DNA of 64,000 bases from Ewingella sp963519305 (lineage in GTDB: Bacteria; Pseudomonadota; Gammaproteobacteria; Enterobacterales; Enterobacteriaceae). Location of the stretch: assembly GCA_963519305.1 (NCBI GenBank), contig CAUQMS010000004.1, positions 220,004 to 284,003 of the forward strand. Direction: 5' to 3'. The notes below the pieces were generated by a model, which did not search any database, was not told the origin of the DNA, and saw only the letters and a list, made by a program, of their open reading frames with translations. This document shows, in pieces, positions 43,008-51,699 of the stretch. Every line of letters begins with the position of its first letter. The stretch's first letter is position 1. The position numbers and the translations under genes are program-made.

Positions 43008-44203
43008 TATGTGGCTCCCGGTGAAGCGCCGTAGACCGCATCTCGCAGGTCGGTGACAAAGCGGCCAGACATCCCTTCATAAAGCGTGTTGGTGAATGCC
43101 ACCACGCTCAGTTCCTGTACCGGATCAACGAACCACGAGTGGCCATAAGCACCGCCCCAGCGCCAGGTACCGGGGGATTCTGGTGAGGCGATGGCCTGCG
43201 GGTCACGCAAAACTGAGAAGCCCAGTCCGAAACCGCAGCCGGGAAGCTGCGGGATATCTCTCCCCTCCGTCTGGTCGCGGCCCATTTGTGCCACGGTTTC
43301 TGCTGCAAACAGCGGGGCACCGCCCTGACGCAGTGCTTCCAGCAGGCGCATCAGATCTCCGGCGCTTCCCACCATTCCGGCTCCGCCAGACGTAAAGGCC
43401 TGAGGATCTAAGGCTCTGCGCGGGGAGTAGGGAATGCCGACGGTTCCTTCAAAAGCCGGGACGATTTCCCCTTCCTGCAACCGATGGGGAACCGGCGTAT
43501 CGCTGACATAAGCCTGACTCAGGCGGGCAGCATCGACGGTGAAAAAAGCGGTATCAGTCATGTGCAGCGGAACTGTCACAAGCGTGGCCAGCGCTGTAGC
43601 CAAAGACTGCTGGCAGACCTGTTCGATGATTGATCCAACGACATCAATGGCCAGCGAGTAATTCCACGACGTGCCGGGTGCGTACAGCAGCGGAGCGCCA
43701 GCCAGTTTGCGCAGATTTTCCTGCAGGGAAATCGTGCTGTTGTCCATGCCGTCAGAGATCCCGGCCAGCGCATAAGGGCCATTATCATCCTCTTCCAGAA
43801 AACGGTAGCTCAGCCCGGCGGTATGACTGAGAAGATGACGCAGCGTAATGAGCGGGCAGTGGCCATCGTTCATGCGGGGGGTAAAGTCCGGCAGCCAGCG
43901 GCGTATGTCATCGTCAAGATCCAGTTTACCCTGCGCGACCAGCACCATCGCTGCCGTCGAGACAATGGGCTTACTGACCGACGCCAGACGAAACAAGGTC
44001 TCAGACGTCATGGGACGACCGGCTTCCCTGTCGGCCATTCCTGCCGCCCGCAGGTAGCGCCGCGCCCCGCGGTGGGAAACCATCACCACAGCACCCACCA
44101 GGCGATGATCGCTGATGGCGTGATCAATCACGGCATCTATCTGTTGTGGTTGAATATTCAGACTTTCTGCGTGATGCGGAGTGGGCGATAACATTAATGA
44201 CAT
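43007..44203 (-). CDS. Serine hydrolase of the beta-lactamase/EstB-like family
   Basis: A 398-residue hydrolase with the penicillin-binding-protein fold. The catalytic Ser-x-x-Lys is SVSK in LFRLASVSKPIVSTAAM near residue 74; the second motif is a tyrosine in WNYSLAIDVVG near 180; the third is WGGAYGHSWFVDP near 350. It lacks a signal peptide and looks like EstB-type esterases rather than a beta-lactamase that gives resistance. It is coupled to the MFS gene, so it may hydrolyse a compound that is then exported. Confidence 0.86.
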   Translation of the reverse strand: MSLMLSPTPHHAESLNIQPQQIDAVIDHAISDHRLVGAVVMVSHRGARRYLRAAGMADREAGRPMTSETLFRLASVSKPIVSTAAMVLVAQGKLDLDDDIRRWLPDFTPRMNDGHCPLITLRHLLSHTAGLSYRFLEEDDNGPYALAGISDGMDNSTISLQENLRKLAGAPLLYAPGTSWNYSLAIDVVGSIIEQVCQQSLATALATLVTVPLHMTDTAFFTVDAARLSQAYVSDTPVPHRLQEGEIVPAFEGTVGIPYSPRRALDPQAFTSGGAGMVGSAGDLMRLLEALRQGGAPLFAAETVAQMGRDQTEGRDIPQLPGCGFGLGFSVLRDPQAIASPESPGTWRWGGAYGHSWFVDPVQELSVVAFTNTLYEGMSGRFVTDLRDAVYGASPGAT

Positions 44204-44318
44204 GGTGATTCCTGCTGTTTAAAAAAGGAGATCACCACAATAGATAACTACTGAATGCGGAAAAAGTAGGGTAAATTTCTCTTGTATACGGACAAAAATG
44301 TCCGCAATGGGAATGTGA

Positions 44319-45212
44319 ATGGAAAACCTCAGCAGTCTGACGGTGTTTGTGCAGGTAGCGGAGAGCCGAAGTTTTGTTCTGGCTGGCCGTCTGCTTGGAA
44401 TTTCGGCCTCGGCCGTGGGCAAGAATATTGCACGGCTGGAAGCGCGGCTGCGGGTGAGGTTGTTTCATCGCAGCACCCGCAGCATCACACTGACCGCCGA
44501 GGGCATGATGTTTCTTGAGCGCGCCCGCCGCATTCTTAATGAACTTGAAGCAGCCGAAGTGGAGTTTTCACAGATCAAGGAGGTCCCGCGGGGCCGGTTG
44601 CGGGTGAGTCTGCCGCTGGTCAGTTCACTGGTTTTGCCGGTGTTGAGTGACTTCATTCAACAGTATCCGGACATCGAGTTGGATCTGGACTTTACCGACC
44701 GGATGGTCGACGTAGTGGAGGAGGGCTTTGATGCCGTCGTGCGCACCGGTGAACTGACTGACTCACGTCTGGCGGCGAAGAAACTGGGCGATTTTCAGAT
44801 GCTGCTGGTGGGTTCGCCCGACTACTTCCGTCGCTACGGGCAACCACAGCATCCGGAAGAGTTGGCCAGGCACAGGTGTATGCATTACCGCTTTCCCTCC
44901 AGCGGTAAGCTGGAAAGCTGGCCGCTGAACGCCTGCGCGGACAGTGATATCCCGGTTTCCATGGTGTGCAATAACATCGAAACCCGTGTCTGCTTTGGCC
45001 TGAAGGGGCTCGGGATCGCCTGCCTGCCGGACTTTTCCATCCGTGGACTTCTCAATGCCGGTAGCCTGCAAACCGTACTGGACGACTACGTTCACCGAAC
45101 AGTTAGCCTGCATGTAGTCTGGCCGTCCGATCGCTATATGACGCCTAAACTGCGGGTGTTTATTGATTTCCTGAGTGCGAATATGTTTCGTTTCGACGCG
45201 GAGTCTCAATAA
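44319..45212 (+). CDS. LysR-family transcriptional regulator
   Basis: A 297-residue regulator with N-terminal winged helix (LTVFVQVAESRSFVLAGRLL followed by RLEARLRVRLFHRSTRSITL) and a C-terminal effector domain. It belongs to the large group with PDYFRRYGQPQHPEELARHRC in the effector domain, typical of regulators of small-molecule efflux or reduction genes. It is divergent from the esterase/MFS pair, the standard arrangement for autoregulated LysR control. Confidence 0.92.
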   Translation: MENLSSLTVFVQVAESRSFVLAGRLLGISASAVGKNIARLEARLRVRLFHRSTRSITLTAEGMMFLERARRILNELEAAEVEFSQIKEVPRGRLRVSLPLVSSLVLPVLSDFIQQYPDIELDLDFTDRMVDVVEEGFDAVVRTGELTDSRLAAKKLGDFQMLLVGSPDYFRRYGQPQHPEELARHRCMHYRFPSSGKLESWPLNACADSDIPVSMVCNNIETRVCFGLKGLGIACLPDFSIRGLLNAGSLQTVLDDYVHRTVSLHVVWPSDRYMTPKLRVFIDFLSANMFRFDAESQ

Positions 45213-45225
45213 CATCTGAACAGCA

Positions 45226-45259
45226 AAAAGCCCGCTTAAGTTTCCTTAAGCGGGCTTTT
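45226..45259. terminator. Bidirectional terminator between the LysR gene and tRNA-Asn
   Basis: A perfect 15-bp stem AAAAGCCCGCTTAAG/CTTAAGCGGGCTTTT with loop TTTC. It ends the LysR transcript and, on the other strand, the tRNA transcript. Confidence 0.92.
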
Positions 45260-45265
45260 CTAATA

Positions 45266-45341
45266 TGGCTCCTCTGACTGGACTCGAACCAGTGACATAC
45301 GGATTAACAGTCCGCCGTTCTACCGACTGAACTACAGAGGA
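45266..45341 (-). tRNA. tRNA-Asn (anticodon GTT)
   Basis: A 76-base cloverleaf with encoded CCA. The anticodon loop CTGTTAA gives GTT. The acceptor stem TCCTCTG/CAGAGGA and T loop GGTTCGAGTCC are standard for enterobacterial tRNA-Asn. Confidence 0.98.
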
Positions 45342-45359
45342 ATCGTTGGAACGGGGCGA

Positions 45360-45388
45360 ATAATAGCGAGTGCCCGTGGGCATGTCAA
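45360..45388 (-). promoter_or_regulatory. Sigma-70 promoter of tRNA-Asn
   Basis: On the minus strand, TTGACA (45383-45388) is followed after 17 bases by TATTAT (45360-45365) and a GC-rich discriminator, ending about 18 bases before the tRNA. Confidence 0.9.
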
Positions 45389-45509
45389 AGGGTTAAACGA
45401 AAATCGCGTTCGTTTGATGAGACTTTCACCAGGTTGTTGATTTTTCTGGCATGAGAATTGGAATGTTCTCTGCAATTTTGAAATGCAACTCGATGTAATT
45501 CTTGTCTGA

Positions 45510-45719
45510 TGTCGTTTTGCCCTGCGTGAGCCACTGGCAATATCTCAGGCTGACTCAGTGAAATCAATGGGGATCAGTCAGCCTTCGGTGGTGGCTATCG
45601 GGCAGCGCGGCAATGATATAAAACTTTCGACGATGAAGCGTTATGTTGAAGCAACGGGAGGCACGTTAAACGCTGATATTGAGCTTCCCGGCGGGAAGCA
45701 TATGGGTTTTGTGGTGTAG
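45510..45719 (+). pseudogene. Decayed HigA-like antitoxin, C-terminal remnant
   Basis: An in-frame stretch begins just after a TGA and has no good start codon. It reads LREPLAISQADSVKSMGISQ, then QRGNDIKLSTMKRYVEATGG and a tail ELPGGKHMGFVV. This is the helix-turn-helix and tail of XRE antitoxins paired with HigB/RelE-type toxins. The N-terminal part is broken by stops, and no intact toxin is seen upstream, so this is a remnant of a lost module next to tRNA-Asn. Confidence 0.7.
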
Positions 45720-45730
45720 GGCGTAGAAAG

Positions 45731-45777
45731 AAAAAAACCAGCTGCTCAACCGGACGGGTGGACCGGATAACAGCTGG
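45731..45777 (-). terminator. Terminator of the rut operon
   Basis: CCAGCTG/CAGCTGG with an inner CCGG/CCGG pair, followed on the minus strand by a run of seven T. It lies about 40 bases after the rutG stop. Confidence 0.88.
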
Positions 45778-45817
45778 CGATCATCAAATTTGATGAGCTA
45801 AGGAGAAACTGAGGTCG

Positions 45818-47146
45818 TCAGTGATCTTTTAATGCAGCTTCTGTGCCAGTTTCGGCAATACGGCGGTTTTTCAACAGTGCGTTGAGCAGAATCGCGCCAA
45901 AGGTGGCTGTCCCGATGCCACCCATGGTAAAGCCGCCGACGGTCAGCGAGAAGTTGCCCGCGCCCAGCACCAGCGTGACCGCGACCATAATCAGGTTACC
46001 GTTCTGGTTTAAATCCACCTTATTTTGTACCCAGATTCGTGCCCCGGCGACGGCAATCAAACCGAACACCACAATGGACGCGCCGCCCAGCACCGGGCCG
46101 GGAATGGTGTGGATCAGTGCACCAAACTTGGGAGAGAAGCCCAATACAATAGCAACCAGACCCGCGGCGACAAAAATCAGCGTCGAGTAGATTTTGGTGA
46201 CAGCCATGACGCCGATGTTTTCGGCATAGGTGGTCATGCCATTGCCGCCGACGGAGGCAGAAAGCATCGTTGCCAGACCGTCGCCGACAAACGCCCGCCC
46301 CATGTATGGATCAAGATTTTTACCGGTCATCCCGGCCACGGCTTTGATGTGGCCCAGGTTCTCTGCCACCAGAATCACCGCTACGGGGGCGATCAACAAC
46401 ATGGCGTGGGTGTTGAAGACCGGCGTGGTGATCGTTGGTAAACCTATCCAGGCGGCCTGAGAAATGACGCTAAAATCGACCGGCGTGCCGAGCCCCAGGC
46501 CGTTAGTGATCACCACATAAATCAGATAGGCGGCAATCAGCCCGAGTAACAGTAACAGCTTTTGCACCAGTCCTCGGGTGAAGACCGCCACGCTGCCAAT
46601 ACACAGCACGGTGACGACGGCCATCCAGCTGTCGAAAGAGGATCCCGAGACGCCGTGCACGGCGATCGGGGCCAGATTCAGGCCGATAGCCATGACCACA
46701 GCACCGGTCACCACGGGTGGCATCAGTTTTTCAATCCAGCGGGTGCCGACTGCCATGACGATAAAGCCAATCAGCATATACACCGCCCCGCAGGCGATGA
46801 TACCGCCCAGAGCCAGCGCAATATTCGGGTTGGGGCCGTGGCCGCTGTAGCCGGTAACGGCAATCACCAGCCCGACAAATGCCGCACTGGAACCGAGATA
46901 ACTCGGTACCCGTCCGCCGACGATCACAAAGAACAGCAGGGTGCCGATACCGGACATCAGGATCGCGATATTGGCGTCAAATCCCATCAGCAGCGGCATC
47001 AGCACCGTTGCCCCAAACATGGCGACCGTATGTTGCAGGCCCATGATTATTGTCTGTCCCAGCGGCAGCCGTTCATCCGGCGCGACAATAGCGCCATCCA
47101 GATTGCCCTGCCGTTTACGCCATTGTGGAAACCAGGAATTCGCCAT
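45818..47146 (-). CDS. rutG: Pyrimidine permease RutG
   Basis: A 442-residue nucleobase:cation symporter (NAT/NCS2 family) with about 14 membrane segments. Family motifs: LGQTIIMGLQHTVAMFGATV near residue 28, AENLGHIKAVAGMTG near 262 and SVGGNGMTTYAENIGVMAVT near 295. It closes the rut operon and supplies uracil or thymine to the degradation enzymes. Confidence 0.93.
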   Translation of the reverse strand: MANSWFPQWRKRQGNLDGAIVAPDERLPLGQTIIMGLQHTVAMFGATVLMPLLMGFDANIAILMSGIGTLLFFVIVGGRVPSYLGSSAAFVGLVIAVTGYSGHGPNPNIALALGGIIACGAVYMLIGFIVMAVGTRWIEKLMPPVVTGAVVMAIGLNLAPIAVHGVSGSSFDSWMAVVTVLCIGSVAVFTRGLVQKLLLLLGLIAAYLIYVVITNGLGLGTPVDFSVISQAAWIGLPTITTPVFNTHAMLLIAPVAVILVAENLGHIKAVAGMTGKNLDPYMGRAFVGDGLATMLSASVGGNGMTTYAENIGVMAVTKIYSTLIFVAAGLVAIVLGFSPKFGALIHTIPGPVLGGASIVVFGLIAVAGARIWVQNKVDLNQNGNLIMVAVTLVLGAGNFSLTVGGFTMGGIGTATFGAILLNALLKNRRIAETGTEAALKDH

Positions 47147-47192
47147 CTTGTGCTCCGGAGTGTGAGTGGAATGTTGAGTAACGGCTGCTTTA

Positions 47193-47714
47193 TCAGGCGC
47201 TCTGACGCATCAGCGGGTGATAGCGCCGGTCGAAATAAGCCAGTCCGTGGCTCTCGTCATTGCGTACTAAGGCAACGGCTTCACAGAACAAAATGTCGTG
47301 CGTACCGACACTGGTGACCTGCGTGATTTTGCAGTCAAACGACACCACGGCGCCGCTTAAGATTGGCGAGCCGGTGACCAGCGACGACCATTCGGCGGCG
47401 TCAAAGCGCTGCTCCATCGAGGTTTTCCCACCGAATAAGTTCGACAGGGATTCATGGCTGTCGGCCAGCGTATTGACGCACAGCACCTGGTTTTCTTTGA
47501 ACGCCGCATAGACCGACGCCGAGCGGTTGAGGCACACCAGCAGCGTGGGGGGGGAGTCGGTTACGCTGCACACCGCCGAGGCGGTGAAACCCGCTCGGCC
47601 TGCCGGACCGTCGGTGGTGATGATGTTGACCGCCGATCCCAGACGCGACATGGCATCGCGGAAATCCTGTTTTTCCACCGGCTGAATTTCAGTATTGAGC
47701 ATGGCTGTTTGCAT
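47193..47714 (-). CDS. rutF: NADH-dependent flavin reductase RutF
   Basis: A 173-residue flavin-reductase-like protein (FRAMISHMSRLGSAVNIITTDG-type start, here FRDAMSRLGSAVNIITTDG near residue 18). It regenerates reduced FMN for the RutA pyrimidine oxygenase. The conserved CLNRSASVYAAF near 80 and DILFCEAVALV near 145 fit the family. It lies between rutE and rutG in the standard order. Confidence 0.94.
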   Translation of the reverse strand: MQTAMLNTEIQPVEKQDFRDAMSRLGSAVNIITTDGPAGRAGFTASAVCSVTDSPPTLLVCLNRSASVYAAFKENQVLCVNTLADSHESLSNLFGGKTSMEQRFDAAEWSSLVTGSPILSGAVVSFDCKITQVTSVGTHDILFCEAVALVRNDESHGLAYFDRRYHPLMRQSA

Positions 47715-47729
47715 AATGTTCTCCCGTGT

Positions 47730-48320
47730 TCAGGCCTGCTGGCAGGCGCGGTCAAAGTCAAGGCGGGGCAGACGTCCGTAGACTTTGCTGCTGTCGCCAT
47801 AACCGATATTGATCAGAAAGTTAGACTTCCACCCCAGTTCCGATAAGAACAGTTCATCGACTTTCGCGGCGTCAAATCCGGACATCGGCCCGGTATCGAG
47901 CCCCAGCGAGCGGCAGGCCATGATCAGATAGGCCGCCTGTAAGCTGCTGTTGCGAAATGCGGTTTCATAGGCCAGCTGCGGGCTGGAGGTGAACCAGGAA
48001 CGGGCATCGCCGTGCGGGAACAGCTCCGGCAGCAGGTCGTAGAATTGCGGGTCATACGCCACAATCGCCGTCACCGGTGCGGCGAGCGTTTTCGCCAGAT
48101 TGCCGCTGGAAATAGCCGGGGCCAGTTTCTCTTTGGCTTCCTGGCTTTGTACAAAGACAAAACGTGCCGGGCAGCAGTTGGCCGAGGTTGGCCCCATGCG
48201 CGCCAGCCCATAAACCTGTTTGAGCAGTTCATCGCTGACGGGTTTTTCCTGCCAGCCGTTGTGGGTGCGTGCCTCGGTAAACAGGGTTGCCAGCGCGCTG
48301 GCGGTTAAGGCTTCGGTCAT
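47730..48320 (-). CDS. rutE: Malonic semialdehyde reductase RutE
   Basis: A 196-residue nitroreductase-fold enzyme that reduces malonic semialdehyde to 3-hydroxypropionate at the end of the Rut pathway. It shows GPTSANCCPARFVFV near residue 45 and PHGDARSWFTSSPQLAYETA near 110. The start at 48320 (MTEALTASALATLFTEARTH) matches E. coli RutE and overlaps the rutD stop by 4 bases (ATGA); the frame is open 54 bases further upstream but that is inside rutD. Confidence 0.94.
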   Translation of the reverse strand: MTEALTASALATLFTEARTHNGWQEKPVSDELLKQVYGLARMGPTSANCCPARFVFVQSQEAKEKLAPAISSGNLAKTLAAPVTAIVAYDPQFYDLLPELFPHGDARSWFTSSPQLAYETAFRNSSLQAAYLIMACRSLGLDTGPMSGFDAAKVDELFLSELGWKSNFLINIGYGDSSKVYGRLPRLDFDRACQQA

Positions 48321-49132
48321 AATGACTCCGTCGATACCGGGTCTGAAGATGCACCTGCATGTGTCAGCAGCCACTCCAGTAATATCGGGTTAAAGGTTTC
48401 GCTGTCGGTCACGCTCATGGCATGACCGCCATAATTCATCTGCTGATGTTCACCGTTGGGTAGCCCGTCAGCCAGCGTGGGCGAACAGTGCCACGGCACC
48501 AGCAGATCATCCTTGCAACTAAGCGCCAGCGTCGGTGTGACGATCTCGCTGAGTGCGTTACTCAGGTCGGAACCCATCAGCGCCTGAAGGCGGTGCAGCA
48601 GATTTTCCATCCCCTGAAAATGTGCCACCTGATGCTGGCGCTCTTGCTGCAATAACGCCTCGTTTTCAGACAGCCAGTCAGCCGGATAAAGAAACAGCGG
48701 CTGCGCCTGTACGTAGGCATCCACGCCACTGTTGAGCAGCAGGTTCTGGCGTACCTCGAAGCAGCGGCAGGTCTGGCTGTCGAGCTGCGCCCAGCCGTTA
48801 ATGACGACCAGACTTTGCAACAGCGACGGGTAACGTCTTGCAAGATGCAGGCCGATAATGCCGCCGAGCGCGTGCCCGACCAGATGACAGCGGCTGATGT
48901 CCAGCCCGTTGAGCATCCCGGCCAGTTCGTCCGCCATGTCCTCCATCCGGTAACCCGCAGGAACGCAGCCATGACTGCCGCCGGTGCCGTGCTGGTCATA
49001 CACCACCACGCGAAAATAGGCGTTCAGCATCGCCATCTGGGGTTGCCAGAAGCCATGAACGCCACCGAGTCCGGATGACAGCACCACGGTTTCAGCCTCT
49101 GCGTTATTTTTACCTGACATCTTGTAATACAT
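48317..49132 (-). CDS. rutD: Putative aminoacrylate hydrolase RutD
   Basis: A 271-residue alpha/beta hydrolase, proposed to speed the breakdown of aminoacrylate to malonic semialdehyde. The nucleophile-elbow position reads GHALGG, with alanine where hydrolases carry serine; as I recall, E. coli RutD is also GHALG, so this is a family trait and not damage. Oxyanion region HGTGGSHG near residue 50 and C-terminal NYGGHAMSVTD are present. It is translated in the rutC-rutD-rutE order. Confidence 0.92.
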   Translation of the reverse strand: MYYKMSGKNNAEAETVVLSSGLGGVHGFWQPQMAMLNAYFRVVVYDQHGTGGSHGCVPAGYRMEDMADELAGMLNGLDISRCHLVGHALGGIIGLHLARRYPSLLQSLVVINGWAQLDSQTCRCFEVRQNLLLNSGVDAYVQAQPLFLYPADWLSENEALLQQERQHQVAHFQGMENLLHRLQALMGSDLSNALSEIVTPTLALSCKDDLLVPWHCSPTLADGLPNGEHQQMNYGGHAMSVTDSETFNPILLEWLLTHAGASSDPVSTESL

Positions 49133-49141
49133 CGCGTTACC

Positions 49142-49531
49142 TCACGGGTTACCGATATGCGCAATCGACGCGATTTCGATCAGCGCCCCCGGTTTTACCA
49201 GCCCGCACTGAATACAGAACCGCGCCGGTTTCTCACCGGGGAAGTATTCCGCGTAAACCAGATTCACTGCCGCATAGTTCGCCCAGTCGGTGATGAAAAT
49301 CGAGTTCATGGTGACGTCACTCATGTTGCCGCCTGCGGTTTCGATCACGCTTTTAATGATCTCCAGCACATGGCGGGTTTGCGCGGCGGCGTCACCCGGA
49401 TGCACGACGTTGTTTTCTTTGTCAAAAGGCAGGGTGCCGGAGACGTAAACCACGCCATCGGCCAGCGTGCCGGGAACAAACGGGGCCAGCGGAACGCCGC
49501 TGCCTGCCGGGATAATCGCGCTTTTAGGCAT
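49142..49531 (-). CDS. rutC: RidA-family aminoacrylate deaminase RutC
   Basis: A 129-residue YjgF/RidA protein with the family motifs GVVYVSGTLPFD near residue 27 and PARFCIQCGLVKPGALIEIASIA at 100-122, including the conserved arginine and C-terminal glutamate of the active site. RutC deaminates or reduces peroxy-aminoacrylate-type intermediates in pyrimidine breakdown; the exact reaction in the pathway has been revised over time. Confidence 0.94.
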   Translation of the reverse strand: MPKSAIIPAGSGVPLAPFVPGTLADGVVYVSGTLPFDKENNVVHPGDAAAQTRHVLEIIKSVIETAGGNMSDVTMNSIFITDWANYAAVNLVYAEYFPGEKPARFCIQCGLVKPGALIEIASIAHIGNP

Positions 49532-49553
49532 AGAGATTCTCCTCAGTGAAAGG

Positions 49554-50327
49554 TCAGGCCGTCTGGCTTAACCGTTGGGTGTCGCAACCGAGTGCATGAC
49601 AGAAGCTGTTCACATCTGACACCCAGCCGAAGAAGGTTTCTATGTTGTAAATCGCCGCTTTTTGTGCAAAATCGGGGCCTGCCTGATGGGTGGCGTCTTC
49701 CAGCACCACGCCGAAATATTCGAGGAAGAAGCCGTCACGCAGCGTAGATTCCACGCAGACATTGGTGGCAATGCCGGTAAACACCAGATGATGAATACCG
49801 TAGCTGCGCAGCAGGCTGTCGAGCTGGGTGTTAAAGAAGCCGCTGTAGCGCGGCTTCGGCAGCACGATGTCACCGGGTTGCGGCTGAAGTTCATCCACCA
49901 GGTCGTAATCCCAGTCGCCTTTTGCCAGTAGTTTTCCCATCAGCTCGGGGCGTTTGCGCATGGTTTTCAGCGCATTGGATTTGTGGAAATTGGGAGAGCC
50001 TTCGCCACCGGCTTCCACGTACTGATTGTCCCAACCATTCTGGAAGAAAATGATTTTGATGCCCGCCGAGCGCGCCGCCGCAATGGCCCGCTGAATGTTT
50101 TTAATCACAGGGCCGGTGGCCGAAACGTCGAAACCCGCCAGATCCAGATAGCCGCCTTTGGAGGCATAGGCGTTTTGCATGTCGACCACAATCAGCGCCG
50201 TTTGCTGCGGCGTGAAGGCAATGGCTTCCGGGCGCGCCGTCAGCACAGTTTCATCGCCGCTGTTTTTGGTATCGCGGCGTATAACGGTTTGGTTCAGAAC
50301 GGCCTTAGGTTTTCCAAAAACAGTCAT
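49554..50327 (-). CDS. rutB: Peroxyureidoacrylate/ureidoacrylate amidohydrolase RutB
   Basis: A 257-residue isochorismatase-fold enzyme. The catalytic triad is visible: Asp in LIVVDMQNAY near residue 48, Lys in LPKPRYSGFFNT near 157 and Cys in GIATNVCVESTLRDG near 190. It releases carbamate from the RutA product. The start at 50327 overlaps the rutA stop by one base (TAATG) and gives about 27 more N-terminal residues than the E. coli form, so an internal GTG or ATG start is possible. Confidence 0.93.
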   Translation of the reverse strand: MTVFGKPKAVLNQTVIRRDTKNSGDETVLTARPEAIAFTPQQTALIVVDMQNAYASKGGYLDLAGFDVSATGPVIKNIQRAIAAARSAGIKIIFFQNGWDNQYVEAGGEGSPNFHKSNALKTMRKRPELMGKLLAKGDWDYDLVDELQPQPGDIVLPKPRYSGFFNTQLDSLLRSYGIHHLVFTGIATNVCVESTLRDGFFLEYFGVVLEDATHQAGPDFAQKAAIYNIETFFGWVSDVNSFCHALGCDTQRLSQTA

Positions 50328-51433
50328 TACGCTACCTCTTTATGTTCAGTTGCACCGGCATTGGTCAGCAGGTTCTGGCGGGTTTTCATCAACGGCTGAA
50401 TGCACTGGCCGAAATTTTCGATGCCTTGTACGAAATCATCGAAGGTCAGCAGAATGCCTTCAGTGCCCGGTACGGTGGCGATCTCATCGAGCATTCTGGC
50501 CACGTTGGCATAAGAGCCGACCAGGGTGCCCATGTTGATATTGACCGCAGAGGTGGGGTCCGCCATCTGGCGCACGTTGGTGTCGCTGCCGGATTTGGTG
50601 TCTTTGCTGCTCTGGTCGGTGAGCCACGCCAGCGCATCGGCATCGGCGCCGGATTTATACAGCTCCCATTTGTCGCGTGCGGCGGCGTCGGTATCGTCGG
50701 CGATGATCATAAACAAGACGTAGGAGGCGACGTCGCGCTGTTCGGTGTCGGCGGCTGTTTTCATGCGGGCGGCGGTCGGCGCAAAGGCCGTTGGGGTGTT
50801 GACGCCTTTACCGAAACAGAAGTTGAAATCGGCATGTTTGGCGGAGAATGCCATGCCCGCATCGCTCTGCCCGGCGCAGATCACTTTCATCTCGGCCTGC
50901 GGGCGCGGGCTGACGCGGCAGTCATCCATTTTGAAAAACTCGCCGTCGAGGGTGCAGTGGCCGGTGCCCCACAGGTCGCGCAGTACGGTGACGTATTCGG
51001 TCAGATAGTCGTAGCGGCGGCTGAAATAGTCATCTCCCGGCCACATGCCCATCTGTTCATATTCAGGTTTTTGCCAGCCAGTGACGACGTTGACGCCAAA
51101 ACGACCATTGGAGATAGAGTCGATAGTCGCCGCCATGCGGGCAACGATGGCGGGTGGCATAACCAGCGTGGCAGCGGTGGCATAGAGCTGAATGCGGGAG
51201 GTCACGGCGGCAAGGCCTGCCATCAGCGTGAACGACTCCATATTGTGTTCCCAGAACTCGGTCTTGCCGCCGAAGCCACGCAGTTTGATCATCGACAGCG
51301 CGAAGTCGAAATGATAATGCTCGGCACGCTGCACGATAGTTTTGTTCAGTTCAAAAGTCGGCTTGTACTGTGGTGCTGTTTCAGAAATCAACCAACCGTT
51401 ATTACCGATGGGAATAAAGACTCCGATTTTCAT
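50327..51433 (-). CDS. rutA: Pyrimidine monooxygenase RutA
   Basis: A 368-residue luciferase-fold flavoenzyme that opens the uracil ring between N3 and C4 using FMN and oxygen. It matches E. coli RutA closely: MKIGVFIPIGNNGWLISETA at the start, KLRGFGGKTEFWEHNMESFT near residue 50, NVVTGWQKPEYEQMGMWPGD near 115. It heads rutABCDEFG and faces rutR, with a RutR box and a possible sigma-54 promoter between them. Confidence 0.97.
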   Translation of the reverse strand: MKIGVFIPIGNNGWLISETAPQYKPTFELNKTIVQRAEHYHFDFALSMIKLRGFGGKTEFWEHNMESFTLMAGLAAVTSRIQLYATAATLVMPPAIVARMAATIDSISNGRFGVNVVTGWQKPEYEQMGMWPGDDYFSRRYDYLTEYVTVLRDLWGTGHCTLDGEFFKMDDCRVSPRPQAEMKVICAGQSDAGMAFSAKHADFNFCFGKGVNTPTAFAPTAARMKTAADTEQRDVASYVLFMIIADDTDAAARDKWELYKSGADADALAWLTDQSSKDTKSGSDTNVRQMADPTSAVNINMGTLVGSYANVARMLDEIATVPGTEGILLTFDDFVQGIENFGQCIQPLMKTRQNLLTNAGATEHKEVA

Positions 51434-51637
51434 AGCTCACCTCAATCTCAATAACATAAACATGGGCTTGCGAAAATCTCTGCGCGGCTTGAGTGCGTCC
51501 TGCGGGTTCCGAATTGCACCGGGCGGAAATTGACTGACAGGGGACTCTTTGCAAAGCGGATGCCAGTTTTTAAATAATGATATTTATCATTGAGTTAAAA
51601 CTGTGCGAGGTGTTTTAATAGAACGGCTGGTCTGTTT

Positions 51638-51653
51638 CGGACCATTTGGTCAA
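51638..51653. promoter_or_regulatory. RutR operator
   Basis: CGGACCATTTGGTCAA matches the RutR consensus TTGACCAnnTGGTCAA at 12 of its 14 specified bases and contains the perfect palindrome GACCA-TT-TGGTC. RutR releases it when uracil binds. Confidence 0.88.
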
Positions 51654-51683
51654 AAATAATTGCACGCAAAACAGGCACACCTG

Positions 51684-51699
51684 AGCAAAATTGGTGCGA
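51684..51699 (-). promoter_or_regulatory. Possible sigma-54 promoter of rutA
   Basis: Minus-strand TCGCACCAATTTTGCT resembles TGGCACG-N4-TTGCW but has C where the first G of the -24 GG is expected. The rut operon of E. coli is NtrC/sigma-54 driven, which supports it. It lies just upstream of the RutR box for a transcript toward rutA. Confidence 0.4.

Noticed and set aside
43007..44203. Beta-lactamase (resistance gene)
   Set aside because: The fold is shared, but the motifs (SVSK, WNYSLAID, WGGAYG) and lack of signal peptide fit EstB-type esterases.
45385..45567. 60-codon minus-strand frame beside tRNA-Asn
   Set aside because: It runs antisense through the antitoxin remnant and overlaps the tRNA promoter; no start signal.
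50342..51454. 370-codon frame antisense to rutA
   Set aside because: It mirrors rutA exactly and has no family resemblance; rutA is certain.
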